64,000 nt of DNA from Devosia pacifica (GCF_014652635.1 NZ_BMZE01000002.1:415562-479561); one strand, 5' to 3'. Positions 1 through 9,844 are shown, counted from the stretch's first letter. Notes: a model not told the origin generated them from the sequence alone. Numbers and translations are program-made.

Positions 1-270
1 TTCTTCGGAGCGCTGGCGCTCATTATGCTCGTGCAGGGCCTGGCGCGGTCCCTTGATACCGAAATGATCGAAGAGCTTTGCGGAGGTGCGCGTATCCTCG
101 CACAAGATCAGATCGGCGGCCGCCAGCGTTTCCAGCGCCCTGATGGTGATGTCCCTGAGATTGCCGATGGGCGTTGCCACGACATAAAGCCCAGGCGCCA
201 GAGGCGGTGCCTCAAAGCCGGTGCCCGAAATAAAGTATCGCAGATCGCTTGCCGAGGTCTGTTGTGTCAC
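1..270 (-). CDS. rsmI: 16S rRNA 2'-O-ribose C1402 methyltransferase RsmI, N-terminal part (cut by window edge)
   Basis: Reading the minus strand from a GTG at 270 gives at least 90 codons running off the left edge. The protein carries the family's opening motif [16 protein letters not shown] followed by an EDTR-type motif and LFDHFGI, diagnostic of RsmI, which uses SAM to methylate the ribose of C1402 in 16S rRNA together with RsmH. An in-frame TAG at 279-277 lies just upstream, so GTG is the first usable start. The C-terminal part is outside the window. It lies 99 bases after hemW on the same strand, so it may be the last gene of rph-rdgB-hemW-rsmI or have its own promoter in that gap; nothing clear is visible there. 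Confidence 0.85.
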   Translation of the reverse strand, partial: MTQQTSASDLRYFISGTGFEAPPLAPGLYVVATPIGNLRDITIRALETLAAADLILCEDTRTSAKLFDHFGIKGPRQALHEHNERQRSEE

Positions 271-369
271 GCTGTCCTATCGGGGGTAATTTTGGTCACC
301 AGCCCGAGACGAGCTTAACCGATCTCGAACACGTTGCCATGCCATCTACCGAAAAAGGAAGAACGGCAA

Positions 370-1521
370 CTAAGCCGCCAGGTCTGCGACCACCGCGTCG
401 AGCACCGGCCAGCCCTTTTCAGTCACCCGGATATTGCCGTTGCCCAGGGTTTCGACGAAGCCGTAACCTTTGAGGGCCTCGATCTGTCTCTGTTCGATCC
501 GCCGGCCAGCGATCGAGGCGAAGCGGGCAGGGGAAATGCCTTCCTTGAGCCTCAGGCCCATGACCAGAAACTCGTCACCCTGCTCTTCCCACGTCAGGAC
601 ATCATCGGTTACCAGGCCGTGGCCAGCGGCGTTCACCCTGGTTTGCCAATCGAACGGCATGCGCTCGGCCGCCGTGGCGTGGCGCTGGTTGTTGATCACC
701 AGGCGGCCATGGGCGCCGGGACCAATGCCCGCATATTCGCCGTAGCGCCAATACAGCATGTTGTGCCGGCTTTCCTGGCCGGGACGCGCGTGGTTGGAAA
801 TCTCGTACGCGGGCAATCCTGCCTCCGCGGTGAGGTCCTGGGTCAGTTCATAAAAGTCGGCGCCGAGATCCTCGTCGGGCATCTTCAGCTTGCCGGCGTG
901 GAAAAGGTCGTAATAGCGCGTACCGGCCTCAATGGTGAGCTGGTAGAGCGAGATGTGCCCCTCGGCCATCCACAGCCCCTCCTTGAGCTCGTCCTCCCAG
1001 TCTTCGAGCGTCTGGTGCGGGCGCGCGTAGATGAGATCGAAGCTCGAGCGGGAAAAGATCGATTGCGCAATGCGCACCGCGGTCACGGCTTCCTCAACGG
1101 TGTGGCGTCGGCCAAGGGCGGCAAGCGGTTCAGGACGTAGAGATTGAACGCCCAGCGAGACGCGGTTGATACCAGCGCTGCGATAGCCCTTGAAGCGGTT
1201 GGTCTCGACACTGGTCGGGTTGGCTTCGAGGGTAATCTCGGCCGAATCAGCGATGGTCCAGTGCTCGGCGATACAATCGATAATCGCTGCCACTGAGCGC
1301 GGATCCATCAGCGAGGGCGTGCCGCCGCCAAAAAAGATCGACTGCACGATCCGACCCGGGACACGCGCCGCCGTCGCCGCGATCTCACGCCTGTAGCTTT
1401 CGACGAAACCAGCTTCATCGAACGCGCCGCGATGGACGTGCGAATTGAAGTCGCAATACGGGCATTTGGCCGCACAGAACGGCCAATGGACGTAGACGCC
1501 GAAGAGCGCGTTGTCGCTCAA
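370..1521 (-). CDS. hemW: Heme chaperone HemW (radical SAM, coproporphyrinogen oxidase-like)
   Basis: 383 residues. The N-terminus has the radical-SAM cluster motif CAAKCPYC (CxxxCxxC) after VYVHWPF, then [17 protein letters not shown] and [10 protein letters not shown], all typical of the HemW branch of the HemN-like family. HemW binds a 4Fe-4S cluster and heme and is thought to deliver heme to respiratory enzymes; it lacks true HemN activity. I chose a TTG start at 1521, sharing TTGA with the rdgB stop, because the protein begins right there with the conserved GVYVHWPFC; a longer reading upstream merely overlaps rdgB. Third gene of rph-rdgB-hemW. Confidence 0.9.
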   Translation of the reverse strand: MSDNALFGVYVHWPFCAAKCPYCDFNSHVHRGAFDEAGFVESYRREIAATAARVPGRIVQSIFFGGGTPSLMDPRSVAAIIDCIAEHWTIADSAEITLEANPTSVETNRFKGYRSAGINRVSLGVQSLRPEPLAALGRRHTVEEAVTAVRIAQSIFSRSSFDLIYARPHQTLEDWEDELKEGLWMAEGHISLYQLTIEAGTRYYDLFHAGKLKMPDEDLGADFYELTQDLTAEAGLPAYEISNHARPGQESRHNMLYWRYGEYAGIGPGAHGRLVINNQRHATAAERMPFDWQTRVNAAGHGLVTDDVLTWEEQGDEFLVMGLRLKEGISPARFASIAGRRIEQRQIEALKGYGFVETLGNGNIRVTEKGWPVLDAVVADLAA

Positions 1522-2189
1522 GCCCGCCCCCCGAATACGGTGGTGACAAAATTGGAGAAGGCACGGGCACGGTGGCTGAGGCCGGTCTCGCCGGGCCGCC
1601 ATGAATGCTTCATCTCGGACGGCATCTGACCAAACGTGATGTCGTAGCCATCGGGCATGAACACGGGGTCGAAGCCGAAGCCGACATCGCCGCGTGGCGG
1701 CCAGACGAGGAATCCATCGACGCGACCCTCGAATAGCCAATCGCGGCCATCCGGATGCGCAAGGCACAGGGTTGCCACAAAATAGCCGCGCCGCTGAGAC
1801 GGGGAGGTGGCGTCTGCAGCTTGCAAAGCATCCTCGACACGGCGCATTGCCATGGTGAAGTCGCGCGCTGGCCCGGCCCAGTTTGCAGTGTAAACGCCAG
1901 GCTTGCCGCCGAGCGCTTCCACGCACAGCCCCGAATCATCGCTTAGCGCCAGCATGCCACTTTCACTGGCCGCGGCATGCGCCTTGATCCGCGCATTCTC
2001 GACGAAGGTGGTGCCGGTTTCCTCCGGCTCTTCGAGCTCCAGTTCACCGGCCGAAACCAGCTCGAGCCCGAATGGGTAGAAGAGCTCGGCGAACTCGGCG
2101 AGCTTGCCCTTGTTGTGCGACGCCAGCACAAGCCGGTCGCCTTCACCCAGCCTTGGCGGGGGGCCAGAGCCTGTCACTTGCTCGCTCAC
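1518..2189 (-). CDS. rdgB: dITP/XTP pyrophosphatase (non-canonical purine NTP hydrolase)
   Basis: 223 residues, about the usual size with a short N-terminal addition. The opening [14 protein letters not shown] is the substrate-binding SxNxxK motif, and [17 protein letters not shown] plus FGFDPVF are conserved RdgB/HAM1 motifs with the metal-binding acidic residues. The enzyme removes dITP, dXTP and ITP from the nucleotide pool. Its ATG overlaps the rph stop by four bases, and its stop overlaps the hemW start, so the three genes look translationally coupled. Confidence 0.95.
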   Translation of the reverse strand: MSEQVTGSGPPPRLGEGDRLVLASHNKGKLAEFAELFYPFGLELVSAGELELEEPEETGTTFVENARIKAHAAASESGMLALSDDSGLCVEALGGKPGVYTANWAGPARDFTMAMRRVEDALQAADATSPSQRRGYFVATLCLAHPDGRDWLFEGRVDGFLVWPPRGDVGFGFDPVFMPDGYDITFGQMPSEMKHSWRPGETGLSHRARAFSNFVTTVFGGRA

Positions 2190-2902
2190 GACGACACCAC
2201 GGCTTTCTGCTTTTCGGTCAGTTCGGCGATGCCCTTTTCTGCGAGCTGCATGAGGGTCTCGAGTTCCTTGCGGCTGAACGGGTTCTGTTCGGCGGTGCCC
2301 TGAATCTCAACGAACCTTCCATCGCCGGTCATGACGAAATTGGCGTCGGTGTGGGCCTCGACGTCTTCGAGATAGTCGAGATCGAGCACTGGCGTGCCGC
2401 GATAAATGCCGCACGAAACAGCGGCGACGGAATCGCGCAGCACCTGGCCCTTGGTCAGCTTGCGCTCGTTCATCCACGCCACCGCATCGGCGAGTGCCAC
2501 ATACGCACCGGTGATCGAGGCGGTACGGGTGCCGCCATCTGCCTCGAGCACGTCGCAATCGACAGTGATCTGGTTTTCCCCAAGTGCGCCCATGTCGACG
2601 ACCGCGCGCAGCGAACGTCCGATAAGGCGCTGTATTTCCTGTGTGCGCCCAGACTGCTTGCCGGACGTTGCTTCGCGTCTGGTCCTTGTGCCGGTGGCGC
2701 GCGGCAGCATGCCGTATTCCGCCGTCACCCAACCGAGCCCCTGGCCGCGGCGCCAGGGCGGCAGGCTGGTTTCGACACTGGCCGTCACAAGAACGCGCGT
2801 GTTACCGAACGAGACCATGCACGAGCCTTCGGCCTTCATAGAAACATTGCGTTCGATTGTGACGCTGCGCATTTCGTCTGGCTGGCGACCGGAAGGGCGC
2901 AT
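2186..2902 (-). CDS. rph: Ribonuclease PH
   Basis: With the ATG at 2902 the protein is 238 residues, exactly the usual RNase PH length, and starts with the canonical [12 protein letters not shown]; an upstream in-frame start at 2941 would only add 13 residues. It contains the [14 protein letters not shown] and [14 protein letters not shown] motifs of the phosphorolytic 3'-exonuclease fold and the [19 protein letters not shown] active-site block. It trims tRNA 3' ends using phosphate. First gene of a minus-strand operon with rdgB and hemW, divergent from hrcA. Confidence 0.96.
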   Translation of the reverse strand: MRPSGRQPDEMRSVTIERNVSMKAEGSCMVSFGNTRVLVTASVETSLPPWRRGQGLGWVTAEYGMLPRATGTRTRREATSGKQSGRTQEIQRLIGRSLRAVVDMGALGENQITVDCDVLEADGGTRTASITGAYVALADAVAWMNERKLTKGQVLRDSVAAVSCGIYRGTPVLDLDYLEDVEAHTDANFVMTGDGRFVEIQGTAEQNPFSRKELETLMQLAEKGIAELTEKQKAVVSS

Positions 2903-3081
2903 GAATACCTCTTGAAACTGAAGTCGGGCGGCCGAATCCAAATTCGGCTATCACGTTTACCGGGTCTTAACCCTGACTGGCCCGGCTCACAAGCACCGGT
3001 GACTTGGCGCGCCCCCGGTTTGCCCCTAAATGAGACAAGAGGGTTAAAGTCGACATTTTTATTGATTCACGCGATTAGCTG
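2903..3081. promoter_or_regulatory. Divergent rph / hrcA promoter region with a possible heat-shock promoter
   Basis: The 179-base gap separates rph (minus) from hrcA (plus). Reading plus, CTTG at 3003-3006 is followed 16 bases later by CCCCTAAAT (3023-3031), resembling the alphaproteobacterial sigma-32 pattern CTTG-N17/18-CYTATNT but with an imperfect -10. I searched by eye for a CIRCE inverted repeat (TTAGCACTC-N9-GAGTGCTAA), the HrcA operator, and did not find one. No convincing ribosome-binding site precedes the hrcA ATG. Confidence 0.3.
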
Positions 3082-4158
3082 ATGGAACGCATGCACGAGG
3101 ACTTCCTGTCGATCCTCAACAGCCGCAGCCAGGACATCTTCAAGAAGATCGTCGAGCGCTATCTCGATACCGGTATGCCGGTGGGATCGCGCGATGTCTC
3201 GAAGATGCTGGAAATGGGGCTTTCACCCGCATCCGTGCGCAACGTGATGTCGGATCTCGAAGATCTCGGCCTGATCGCTGCCCCCCACACTTCGGCCGGG
3301 CGGGCGCCGACTCAACAGGGCCTGCGGTTCTTTGTCGATGCAATGCTCGAGCTCGGGCCGGTCGACGAGCGCGAGCAAAGCCAGATCTCGCGCCATATCA
3401 ACGAACACGCGACGAACGGGCAGGTCGAAGGGGTGCTGGCGGAGGCGAGCCAGTTGCTCAGTGGCCTCAGCCAGGGCGCGGGCGTCGTTATCGCCGCCAA
3501 GGCCGACATGGTGTTGCGCCATCTCGAGTTTGTGCGCCTCGACAACACGCAGGCTATGGCCATTCTCGTCGGCCAGGACGGGCAGGTCGAAAACCGGCTG
3601 CTCAACCTGCCGCCAGGCCTCACGGCCAGCGCATTGCAGCAGGCCAGCAATTATCTAAGCCATTACGTCGTCGGCCGTACGCTTGCGGAAGCGCGCAGGG
3701 CTCTGGCAGACCGCCGCGCCGAGCAGCGCGCCGAACTCGATGAGCTGGCGCAGAAGCTGGTAGATGCCGGAATTGCCACTCTGTCCGAGCCCTCCGCCAG
3801 CGGCGCGCCGACGGTCATCGTACGGGGCCGCGCGAACCTGCTGAACGAGGCAATGGCGTCGGACGATCTCACGCGCGTCCGCCAGTTGTTCGATGAGCTC
3901 GAGAGCAAGGATGGGCTGCTGGATCTGCTGGGCGACGCTGATGCCGCACAGGGCGTGCGCATTTTCATCGGCTCGGAGAACAAGCTGTTCTCGCTGTCGG
4001 GGTCCTCGGTGATCCTGTCGCCCTATAAAGATTCCAACGAGAAGGTGGTTGGGGTGCTCGGCGTTATCGGCCCGACGCGCATTAACTATGCCCGGATCGT
4101 GCCTGTTGTCGACTACACTGCGCACGTGATCTCGGCGATGATGGCGCGCAAGGCTTGA
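3082..4158 (+). CDS. hrcA: Heat-inducible transcription repressor HrcA
   Basis: 358 residues, normal for the family. The N-terminal winged helix shows [20 protein letters not shown] followed by [10 protein letters not shown] and [17 protein letters not shown], and the C-terminal part has the [10 protein letters not shown] and [23 protein letters not shown] motifs conserved in HrcA. HrcA represses groESL and related operons through CIRCE and needs GroEL to fold. It precedes grpE with a 58-base gap, the standard hrcA-grpE pairing. An alternative ATG three codons in (3091) is possible. Confidence 0.95.
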   Translation: MERMHEDFLSILNSRSQDIFKKIVERYLDTGMPVGSRDVSKMLEMGLSPASVRNVMSDLEDLGLIAAPHTSAGRAPTQQGLRFFVDAMLELGPVDEREQSQISRHINEHATNGQVEGVLAEASQLLSGLSQGAGVVIAAKADMVLRHLEFVRLDNTQAMAILVGQDGQVENRLLNLPPGLTASALQQASNYLSHYVVGRTLAEARRALADRRAEQRAELDELAQKLVDAGIATLSEPSASGAPTVIVRGRANLLNEAMASDDLTRVRQLFDELESKDGLLDLLGDADAAQGVRIFIGSENKLFSLSGSSVILSPYKDSNEKVVGVLGVIGPTRINYARIVPVVDYTAHVISAMMARKA

Positions 4159-4216
4159 ATTGTCCGCAGGGTTGGACGATATGCGGGGCCAATCAAGACA
4201 TCCTTCGGACGAGAGC

Positions 4217-4831
4217 ATGAGCGACGAAAAACCGACGCCCGAACAAGAGCCCGAAATCAACGAGACCGTGGAGACGGGAGCCGAGACCGGCCCGAGCGAC
4301 GCCGAGATCATCGAGCAGCTTCAGGCAGAAAATGCCGAACTGCGTGATCGTGCGTTGCGTATCGCGGCTGAAATGGAAAATCTGCGCAAGCGCACGGAAC
4401 GCGAAATTGCGGACACCCGCAGCTATGCGATCTCCGGATTTGCCCGCGACATGCTGAGCGCGACCGATTCGCTCAATCGTGCGCTGATGGTGGTTTCCGC
4501 CGAGGCGCGCGAGACTGCGGATGGCAATACCCGGTCGCTGATCGACGGCATCGAGATGACCGAGCGCGAAATGCAGCGCCTGCTTGCAAAGCACGGGATT
4601 ACTGCGATCGAGGCCGAGGGCCAGAAGTTCGACCCGCACAAGCATCAGGCTATGTTTGAAGTGCCAGGCAGCGGCAAGCCGGACGGCACGGTCGTGCAGG
4701 TGATGCAGACGGGCTACGTCATCGGTGACCGGGTCCTTCGACCAGCCATGGTGGGCGTCGCCAAGGGCGGCGGCGAAGCCGGCTCCCCTGATGCAAGTGC
4801 GCCCGAAGGCGGCATCGACAAGGAAGCCTGA
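4217..4831 (+). CDS. grpE: Nucleotide exchange factor GrpE
   Basis: 204 residues from ATG 4217; a TTG at 4160 would add 19 residues without family support. An acidic N-terminal tail is followed by a long heptad-rich coiled coil ([29 protein letters not shown] is spread over about residues 34-62) and a C-terminal beta domain with [12 protein letters not shown] and [19 protein letters not shown], the GrpE signature. It releases ADP from DnaK. A terminator hairpin follows directly. Confidence 0.95.
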   Translation: MSDEKPTPEQEPEINETVETGAETGPSDAEIIEQLQAENAELRDRALRIAAEMENLRKRTEREIADTRSYAISGFARDMLSATDSLNRALMVVSAEARETADGNTRSLIDGIEMTEREMQRLLAKHGITAIEAEGQKFDPHKHQAMFEVPGSGKPDGTVVQVMQTGYVIGDRVLRPAMVGVAKGGGEAGSPDASAPEGGIDKEA

Positions 4832-4837
4832 TGACAA

Positions 4838-4866
4838 AAAGCCCGGCCAAAGCCGGGCTTTTCTTT
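4838..4866. terminator. Bidirectional intrinsic terminator between grpE and pncA
   Basis: Perfect ten-base arms AAAGCCCGGC (4838-4847) and GCCGGGCTTT (4852-4861) around a CAAA loop. T-rich sequence follows on the plus strand (to 4866) and A/T sequence on the other side gives a T-run on the minus strand, so it can end both converging genes. The plus-strand T-tract touches the pncA stop codon. Confidence 0.85.
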
Positions 4867-5500
4867 AGCCGAGGATCTGGCTTGAACCGATCCGCGTTAC
4901 GCCGGCCGCATCCATGTCGGCGATTGCCTGGGCCAGCGATCCGTTGGTGTTGATGCCGCGACTGGCATCCTCGATATGAATGGTATTGAACCCTTCGGCA
5001 CGAGCATCGCGGGCGGTCCAGCCGACGCAGAAATCCGTGGCCAAGCCGACGACATAGACACTTTCGAGGCCGCGCTCGCGCAGATATCCGGCAAGACCGG
5101 TGCGGGTCCGGCGGTCTGCTTCCTGAAACCCTGAATAGCTGTCGACGCGCCGATTATAGCCTTTTCGGACGATGGTCTGCGCGTGCGGGATATCGAGGTC
5201 CTGGCAAAGTTCGGCACCTCTAGTGCCCCATACGCAGTGATCGGGCCACAGCACCTGCGTGCCATACTCCAGGTCGATGGTGTCGAAGGCTGCCTTGCCG
5301 GAATGTTGACTCGCGAACGAGACATGGTCTGCCGGGTGCCAGTCCTGGGTCAGGACGACATTGGAGAACTGCGCGGCGAGGCGGTTGATCAGAGGGACGA
5401 TTTCGTCGCCGCCGTCTACGCCAAGGGCGCCACCGGGTAAGAAATCATACTGCATGTCGACAACGACGAGTACGTCGCTCGCAGATAGGGCAATGGTCAT
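4865..5500 (-). CDS. pncA: Nicotinamidase (pyrazinamidase)
   Basis: 211 residues, normal size. Catalytic triad residues are visible: Asp in VVVDMQYDFLPGG near the N-terminus, Lys in VRKGYN and Cys in ATDFCVGWTA. The metal-binding DWH of TQDWHPADHVSFA and the HCVWG motif are also present. It hydrolyses nicotinamide to nicotinate for NAD recycling in the cytoplasm. I chose the ATG at 5500 because the conserved beta strand begins 10 residues later; an in-frame start at 5539 would overlap alkB. It sits 7 bases after alkB on the same strand, suggesting co-transcription. Confidence 0.93.
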   Translation of the reverse strand: MTIALSASDVLVVVDMQYDFLPGGALGVDGGDEIVPLINRLAAQFSNVVLTQDWHPADHVSFASQHSGKAAFDTIDLEYGTQVLWPDHCVWGTRGAELCQDLDIPHAQTIVRKGYNRRVDSYSGFQEADRRTRTGLAGYLRERGLESVYVVGLATDFCVGWTARDARAEGFNTIHIEDASRGINTNGSLAQAIADMDAAGVTRIGSSQILG

Positions 5501-5507
5501 TGCGGCC

Positions 5508-6167
5508 TCATGGTGATGGCTGGTTTGACGGCGGGTCAACGCGGCGCAGGGTCAGGTTGATGCGTCCGCCCTCGGGAAACAATTCGGGGTGGCGCTCGAC
5601 AAGAAGGCGCGACGAGCCTGCAAGAACACGGTCGATGCCGTGATAGGCGAGGCGCTGATCACCCGCCAGCATCATCACGTCGCCAGAGCGTAGGGGAAAG
5701 CTCGTCGTACGATCCTTGCGGCTTTGCCCGCCGATACGAAAACGTGCCGTATCGCCCAGCGAGACCGACAGTACCGGCGCGCTGAAATCCGCTTCGTCCT
5801 TGTCCTGGTGCAGGCCCATCTTTGTGCCTTCGGAATAGTAGTTGATAAGGCAGGCCTGCGGTGGCTCCGGATAGCCACTCAATTCCACCCAGAGGTCGTG
5901 CAGTATTTTCGGCATTGGTGGCCAGGGTTCACCAGTTTCCGGGTGCGTCGGCTGGTAGCGATAGCCGCCTTGCTGGTCCGATACCCAGCCAAGAGGCCCA
6001 CAATTGCTCATGCGCACCGAGAACGGCTTGCCGGTACGCGGCATGCGCGGCAGATAAAGCGGTGCTACGACGAGATTCTCGGCAATCGCATCCAACAGCT
6101 CATATTGTTGCTGTTCATCGAGATTGCACCGAAACGGGCTCTCAGGCAGGTCCGGGCTATCCGGCAT
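5508..6167 (-). CDS. alkB: AlkB-type Fe(II)/2-oxoglutarate-dependent DNA repair dioxygenase
   Basis: 219 residues. The iron-binding HxD is in GLHQDKDE and the distal His in YHGIDR; RINLTLRRV supplies the 2-oxoglutarate-binding arginine motif, and NYYSEGTKMG matches the AlkB core. The enzyme oxidatively removes methyl groups such as 1-methyladenine and 3-methylcytosine. ATG 6167 is preceded by GAAAGGATG as ribosome-binding site; a start further upstream would add about 19 residues. It is upstream of pncA, and divergent from dnaK. Confidence 0.88.
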   Translation of the reverse strand: MPDSPDLPESPFRCNLDEQQQYELLDAIAENLVVAPLYLPRMPRTGKPFSVRMSNCGPLGWVSDQQGGYRYQPTHPETGEPWPPMPKILHDLWVELSGYPEPPQACLINYYSEGTKMGLHQDKDEADFSAPVLSVSLGDTARFRIGGQSRKDRTTSFPLRSGDVMMLAGDQRLAYHGIDRVLAGSSRLLVERHPELFPEGGRINLTLRRVDPPSNQPSP

Positions 6168-6348
6168 CAGGCATCCTTTCAGCCAAGTCTGTCTCTCGCC
6201 GGCCAGTATGCGCATGCCGCCCAAGAGGTCGAGGGCTGTTCACAAATGAACAGGCATCATAAGCCCGAAGCCGCCGGAATCTCTGGCCCCATGGCGGGAA
6301 ATCGCCCTGTGTCGAGCGGTTTCGGCTGCATTTTGTGCGTCACACGCG

Positions 6349-6377
6349 CTTGCAGGGGTCCGGACCCCCTCCTATAT
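6349..6377 (+). promoter_or_regulatory. Sigma-32-type heat-shock promoter of dnaK with palindromic spacer
   Basis: CTTG (6349-6352), an 18-base spacer, then CCTATAT (6371-6377): an exact fit to the CTTG-N17/18-CYTATNT heat-shock promoter known from Caulobacter and relatives. The spacer holds a perfect 14-base palindrome, GGGGTCCGGACCCC (6355-6368). The remainder of the 327-base gap 6168-6494 shows no gene; dnaK begins 118 bases downstream, preceded by AGAGG. Confidence 0.75.
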
Positions 6378-6494
6378 AGCCGGCAAGGCCCTGACGGGCC
6401 AGATTCAAATCCCCCGGGAGCCCGGCCGTAGGGCCAGGAAATCGCCTGCTTGCAGGGGTTCCACAGAGGGCTTGCTGAAACAAGAGGTAGATGA

Positions 6495-8405
6495 ATGGCT
6501 AAAGTAATCGGTATCGATCTTGGCACCACCAATAGCTGTATTTCGGTGATGGACGGGCAGACCGCCCGGGTCATCGAAAACGCCGAGGGTGCGCGCACCA
6601 CCCCGTCCATGGTGGCTTTCTCGCAGGACGGCGAGCGCCTCGTCGGCCAGCCGGCGAAGCGCCAGGCAGTGACCAATCCGGAAGGCACGCTGTTTGCGGT
6701 CAAGCGCCTTATCGGTCGCCGCTACTCCGACCCGACAGTCGAGAAGGACAAGGGCCTCGTACCCTTCAAGATCGTCGCCGGCGATAATGGCGATGCATGG
6801 GTCGAGGCCGATGGCGAGAAGTATTCGCCCAGCCAGATCTCTGCGATGGTCCTTCAGAAGATGAAGGAAACCGCCGAGAGCTATCTTGGCGAAAAGGTCG
6901 AGCAGGCGGTCATCACCGTTCCGGCTTACTTCAACGACTCCCAGCGTCAGGCCACCAAGGATGCCGGCAAGATTGCCGGACTTGAAGTGCTGCGCATCAT
7001 CAACGAGCCGACTGCTGCCGCGCTCGCCTATGGCCTCGACAAGAAGGAAGGCGGCACGATCGCCGTTTACGACTTGGGCGGTGGTACCTTCGACGTCTCT
7101 ATCCTCGAGATCGGCGATGGCGTGTTCGAGGTGAAGTCGACCAATGGCGACACCTTCCTTGGCGGTGAAGACTTCGACATGCGTCTCGTCGATTATCTCG
7201 CCGACGAGTTCAAGAAGGAGCAGGGCATCGACCTGCGCAAGGACAAGCTGGCCCTGCAGCGCCTCAAGGAAGCTGCGGAAAAGGCGAAGATCGAGCTGAG
7301 CTCGGCAACCCAGACGGAAGTCAACCTGCCGTTCATCACCGCAGACTCTTCGGGTCCGAAGCACCTTGCATTGAAGCTCAGCCGTTCGAAGCTTGAAAGC
7401 CTCGTCGAAGACCTGATCCAGCGCACCATCGAGCCTTGCAAGAAGGCGATGAAGGATGCCGGTATTGCCGCGAGCCAGATTGACGAAGTCGTGCTGGTCG
7501 GCGGTATGACCCGCATGCCGAAGGTCCAGGAAGCGGTGAAGAACCTGTTCGGCAAGGAGCCGCACAAGGGCGTGAACCCGGATGAGGTCGTGGCCATGGG
7601 TGCTGCGATTCAGGGTGGGGTGCTGCAGGGCGACGTCAAGGACGTGCTGCTGCTCGATGTGACCCCGCTCTCGCTCGGCATCGAAACCCTAGGTGGCGTG
7701 TTCACCCGCCTGATCGACCGCAACACCACGATCCCGACGAAGAAGGGTCAGACGTTCTCCACGGCTGAGGATAATCAGTCTGCGGTGACCATACGGGTCT
7801 TCCAGGGTGAGCGCGAAATGGCAGCGGACAATAAGCTGCTCGGCAATTTCGACCTTGCAGGCATTCCGCCCGCACCGCGCGGCGTGCCGCAGATCGAAGT
7901 GACGTTCGACATCGACGCCAACGGCATCGTGAACGTTTCGGCCAAGGACAAGGGCACCGGCAAGGAGCAGCAGATCCGCATCCAGGCCTCGGGTGGTCTG
8001 TCTGACGACGATATCGAGCGCATGGTCAAGGAAGCCGAGTCGAACGCCGAGGTTGACAAGAAGCGTCGCGAGACTGTCGAAGCCCGCAATCAGGCGGAAA
8101 GCCTGCTGCACTCGACCGAAAAGAGCATGTCCGAGCACGGTGACAAGCTTGCGGCTGAGGACAAGGCGACGATCGAGGGCGCCATTGCCGAACTCAAGAC
8201 CGCTCTTGAAGGCGACGATGGCGAAGTCATCAAGGAAAAGACCAACGCGCTTGCAGAAGCCTCAATGAAGCTTGGTGAGGCCATGTACAAGGCCAGCCAG
8301 GAAGAAGCCGAGGCCAAGGCCGAAGGATCCGACAGCGACGGTGACGACGATGTGGTCGATGCCGAGTTCGAGGAAGTCAAGGACGACGAGCGTAAGTCCG
8401 GTTAA
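6495..8405 (+). CDS. dnaK: Molecular chaperone DnaK (Hsp70)
   Basis: 636 residues, full length. ATPase-domain signatures [11 protein letters not shown] at the N-terminus, [14 protein letters not shown] near residue 195 and [14 protein letters not shown] near 335 are intact; the substrate-binding domain (about 390-500) and helical lid follow, ending in an acidic tail with [15 protein letters not shown]. With DnaJ and GrpE it folds and disaggregates cytosolic proteins and usually controls sigma-32 stability. ATG 6495 is preferred over an out-of-frame ATG three bases earlier. Followed by a strong terminator, so dnaJ 1.4 kb downstream is not simply co-transcribed. Confidence 0.99.
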   Translation: MAKVIGIDLGTTNSCISVMDGQTARVIENAEGARTTPSMVAFSQDGERLVGQPAKRQAVTNPEGTLFAVKRLIGRRYSDPTVEKDKGLVPFKIVAGDNGDAWVEADGEKYSPSQISAMVLQKMKETAESYLGEKVEQAVITVPAYFNDSQRQATKDAGKIAGLEVLRIINEPTAAALAYGLDKKEGGTIAVYDLGGGTFDVSILEIGDGVFEVKSTNGDTFLGGEDFDMRLVDYLADEFKKEQGIDLRKDKLALQRLKEAAEKAKIELSSATQTEVNLPFITADSSGPKHLALKLSRSKLESLVEDLIQRTIEPCKKAMKDAGIAASQIDEVVLVGGMTRMPKVQEAVKNLFGKEPHKGVNPDEVVAMGAAIQGGVLQGDVKDVLLLDVTPLSLGIETLGGVFTRLIDRNTTIPTKKGQTFSTAEDNQSAVTIRVFQGEREMAADNKLLGNFDLAGIPPAPRGVPQIEVTFDIDANGIVNVSAKDKGTGKEQQIRIQASGGLSDDDIERMVKEAESNAEVDKKRRETVEARNQAESLLHSTEKSMSEHGDKLAAEDKATIEGAIAELKTALEGDDGEVIKEKTNALAEASMKLGEAMYKASQEEAEAKAEGSDSDGDDDVVDAEFEEVKDDERKSG

Positions 8406-8415
8406 TTCCGGCCAC

Positions 8416-8431
8416 GGTTTCACGTGAATCC
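8416..8431. promoter_or_regulatory. parS-like site 1
   Basis: GGTTTCACGTGAATCC, 13 of 16 matches to TGTTTCACGTGAAACA, the ParB-binding centromere consensus. It lies between the dnaK stop and its terminator, about 25 kb from the proposed oriC, making it the most distant and one of the weakest of the eight sites. Confidence 0.45.
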
Positions 8432-8459
8432 GCCCGGGGCTTCGGCCCCGGGCTTTTTT
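8432..8459 (+). terminator. Intrinsic terminator after dnaK
   Basis: GCCCGGGGC (8432-8440), TTCG tetraloop, GCCCCGGGC (8445-8453), then six T. A textbook rho-independent terminator 27 bases after the dnaK stop. Confidence 0.95.
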
Positions 8460-8577
8460 GTGCGCACCGCCCGATCGGCGAGCAGCAATAACCCGAATTG
8501 GGCCGCATTCTCGTCCACGTTCGACCGTGTTGCTTGGTCAGGTTGCCGGCTTGGCAATTGTTCAAGAGAGCCTTGTT

Positions 8578-9645
8578 ATGAATCACCATGTCCCGTTGCT
8601 TCCAGCAGCCTCCCGGCTGGCGGCGCCAGCGCCTGCGCTCGACAGCCCGATGGCGAAGCTCGATGCGGACATGCGATTCGTCCTTGAAACACATGCGCGG
8701 ATGCGTTCCGTCCCCTTGGAACTGACGTCGCCCCGGCTGGCACGACGGCAGCCCGATCTTGAAGCGGCGATGGGGCGGATACTGGAGCGCAGCACTGCGC
8801 GCCCCTCGCGCGATACCGTCAGCTGTGAGCGGATCAGCGTTCCAGGCGCGGGCGGCGACCTGCGGGCGTTGTTCGTCCGGCCGAACAACACGGCTTCCGG
8901 TCCATTGCCGATCATTGTCTGGCTTCATGACGGGCTGTTCGTTTCGAGCGATGCGACGCCCTCCGAGACAGTGCCACGCATGCTCGCCCAGCGCTGCGGA
9001 GCAATCGTTGTCGCCCCTGGCTATCGCCAGGCGCCGGAGCATCCATTTCCGGCAGCGCACGAAGATGCGCTGGCCGTCTGGAAATGGCTGATGCATGCGG
9101 CAGCGCCGCTTGGTGGCGATAAGCATCTTGTTGCCCTCGCCGGGGAAGGAAGCGGCGCGAACCTCGCCCTCAACGTTGCGCTCGATGGTGCCAAAGCGAC
9201 CGGTGTGTCGCCGAAGCACTTGATGATGGTGTCGCCTGTTGCACAGGCCGTGCACGAGCCGGATGCGCCAACAGGATCCTGGCGCGAAGCCCGCCCGCTC
9301 GGTACCGCCACGGTGCGCTGGGCCCTACGGCAGCTTCTGCAGGACGTCAAAGATAGCGAAGATCCGCGGATAAACCTTGTCGGGCGCAAGGATTACAAGA
9401 CTCTGCCCGAGACGACACTGCTCCTCGCCGAGATTGATCCGCTTCTCGGGGAAGGCAAGGCGCTGGCTGCCGCCATTGCGCGCTCCGGTGCCTCGATCGA
9501 GACGAGCATCTATGACGGCGTCTCGCATGGATTCTTCGCACTTGCGGCTGTCGTCAACAAGGCAATGTTCGCACAGGCTCAGGCGACAAGTCGCCTAAAC
9601 CGGTCGTTCCGCGAGAGGCGTCAGAGCCTGCCCCTCAAGGCCTGA
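8578..9645 (+). CDS. Alpha/beta hydrolase of the HSL (fold-3) family with altered catalytic motif
   Basis: 355 residues from ATG 8578. The HSL-family motif YRQAPEHPFPAAHEDA (about 149-164) is clear, and later motifs with the acid (AEIDPLL) and histidine (DGVSHGFF) of a catalytic triad are kept. However, the oxyanion motif HGGG reads HDGL (117-120), and the nucleophile elbow GDSAG reads GEGSG (189-193): glycine stands where the nucleophilic serine should be, with a serine one position later. The protein may be catalytically inactive or use the shifted Ser192. It sits alone between dnaK and dnaJ, behind the dnaK terminator. Substrate unknown. Confidence 0.8.
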   Translation: MNHHVPLLPAASRLAAPAPALDSPMAKLDADMRFVLETHARMRSVPLELTSPRLARRQPDLEAAMGRILERSTARPSRDTVSCERISVPGAGGDLRALFVRPNNTASGPLPIIVWLHDGLFVSSDATPSETVPRMLAQRCGAIVVAPGYRQAPEHPFPAAHEDALAVWKWLMHAAAPLGGDKHLVALAGEGSGANLALNVALDGAKATGVSPKHLMMVSPVAQAVHEPDAPTGSWREARPLGTATVRWALRQLLQDVKDSEDPRINLVGRKDYKTLPETTLLLAEIDPLLGEGKALAAAIARSGASIETSIYDGVSHGFFALAAVVNKAMFAQAQATSRLNRSFRERRQSLPLKA

Positions 9646-9724
9646 AGCCTGCCTCTCCCTTGAAACGCCGGTGAGCGGTTGCTAAGAGCAGCGCACCGAC
9701 GGGTGCCGCTCTGCGCACCCACCC

Positions 9725-9753
9725 CTTGCAGTCTCAGGTGGTCGTTGCCATCT
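9725..9753 (+). promoter_or_regulatory. Possible heat-shock promoter of dnaJ
   Basis: CTTGCAG (9725-9731) and TGCCATCT (9746-9753) separated by 14 bases resemble the sigma-32 elements CTTGAAA and CCCCATNT. This is about 90 bases upstream of the dnaJ start. A 7-base-arm hairpin (GCGCGCC 9769-9775 / GGCGCGC 9780-9786) lies between promoter and gene and could instead end the upstream hydrolase transcript, though it lacks a T-run. Confidence 0.35.
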
Positions 9754-9844
9754 AGGCGACAGACACAGGCGCGCCAGACGGCGCGCTTCGACTTTTGCAT
9801 GGTGGGTCGGGCCGCCCCGGTTGTATCACAAGGAGAACGACTTC

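Noticed and set aside
2903..3081. CIRCE operator upstream of hrcA or in the dnaK leader (6168-6494)
   Set aside because: No TTAGCACTC/GAGTGCTAA inverted repeat was found by eye in either region; CIRCE is likely at groESL, outside the window.
3140..3650. Long antisense frames across hrcA and similar frames across most genes
   Set aside because: Shadows of high-GC coding sequence; no family motifs, and they conflict with well-supported genes.
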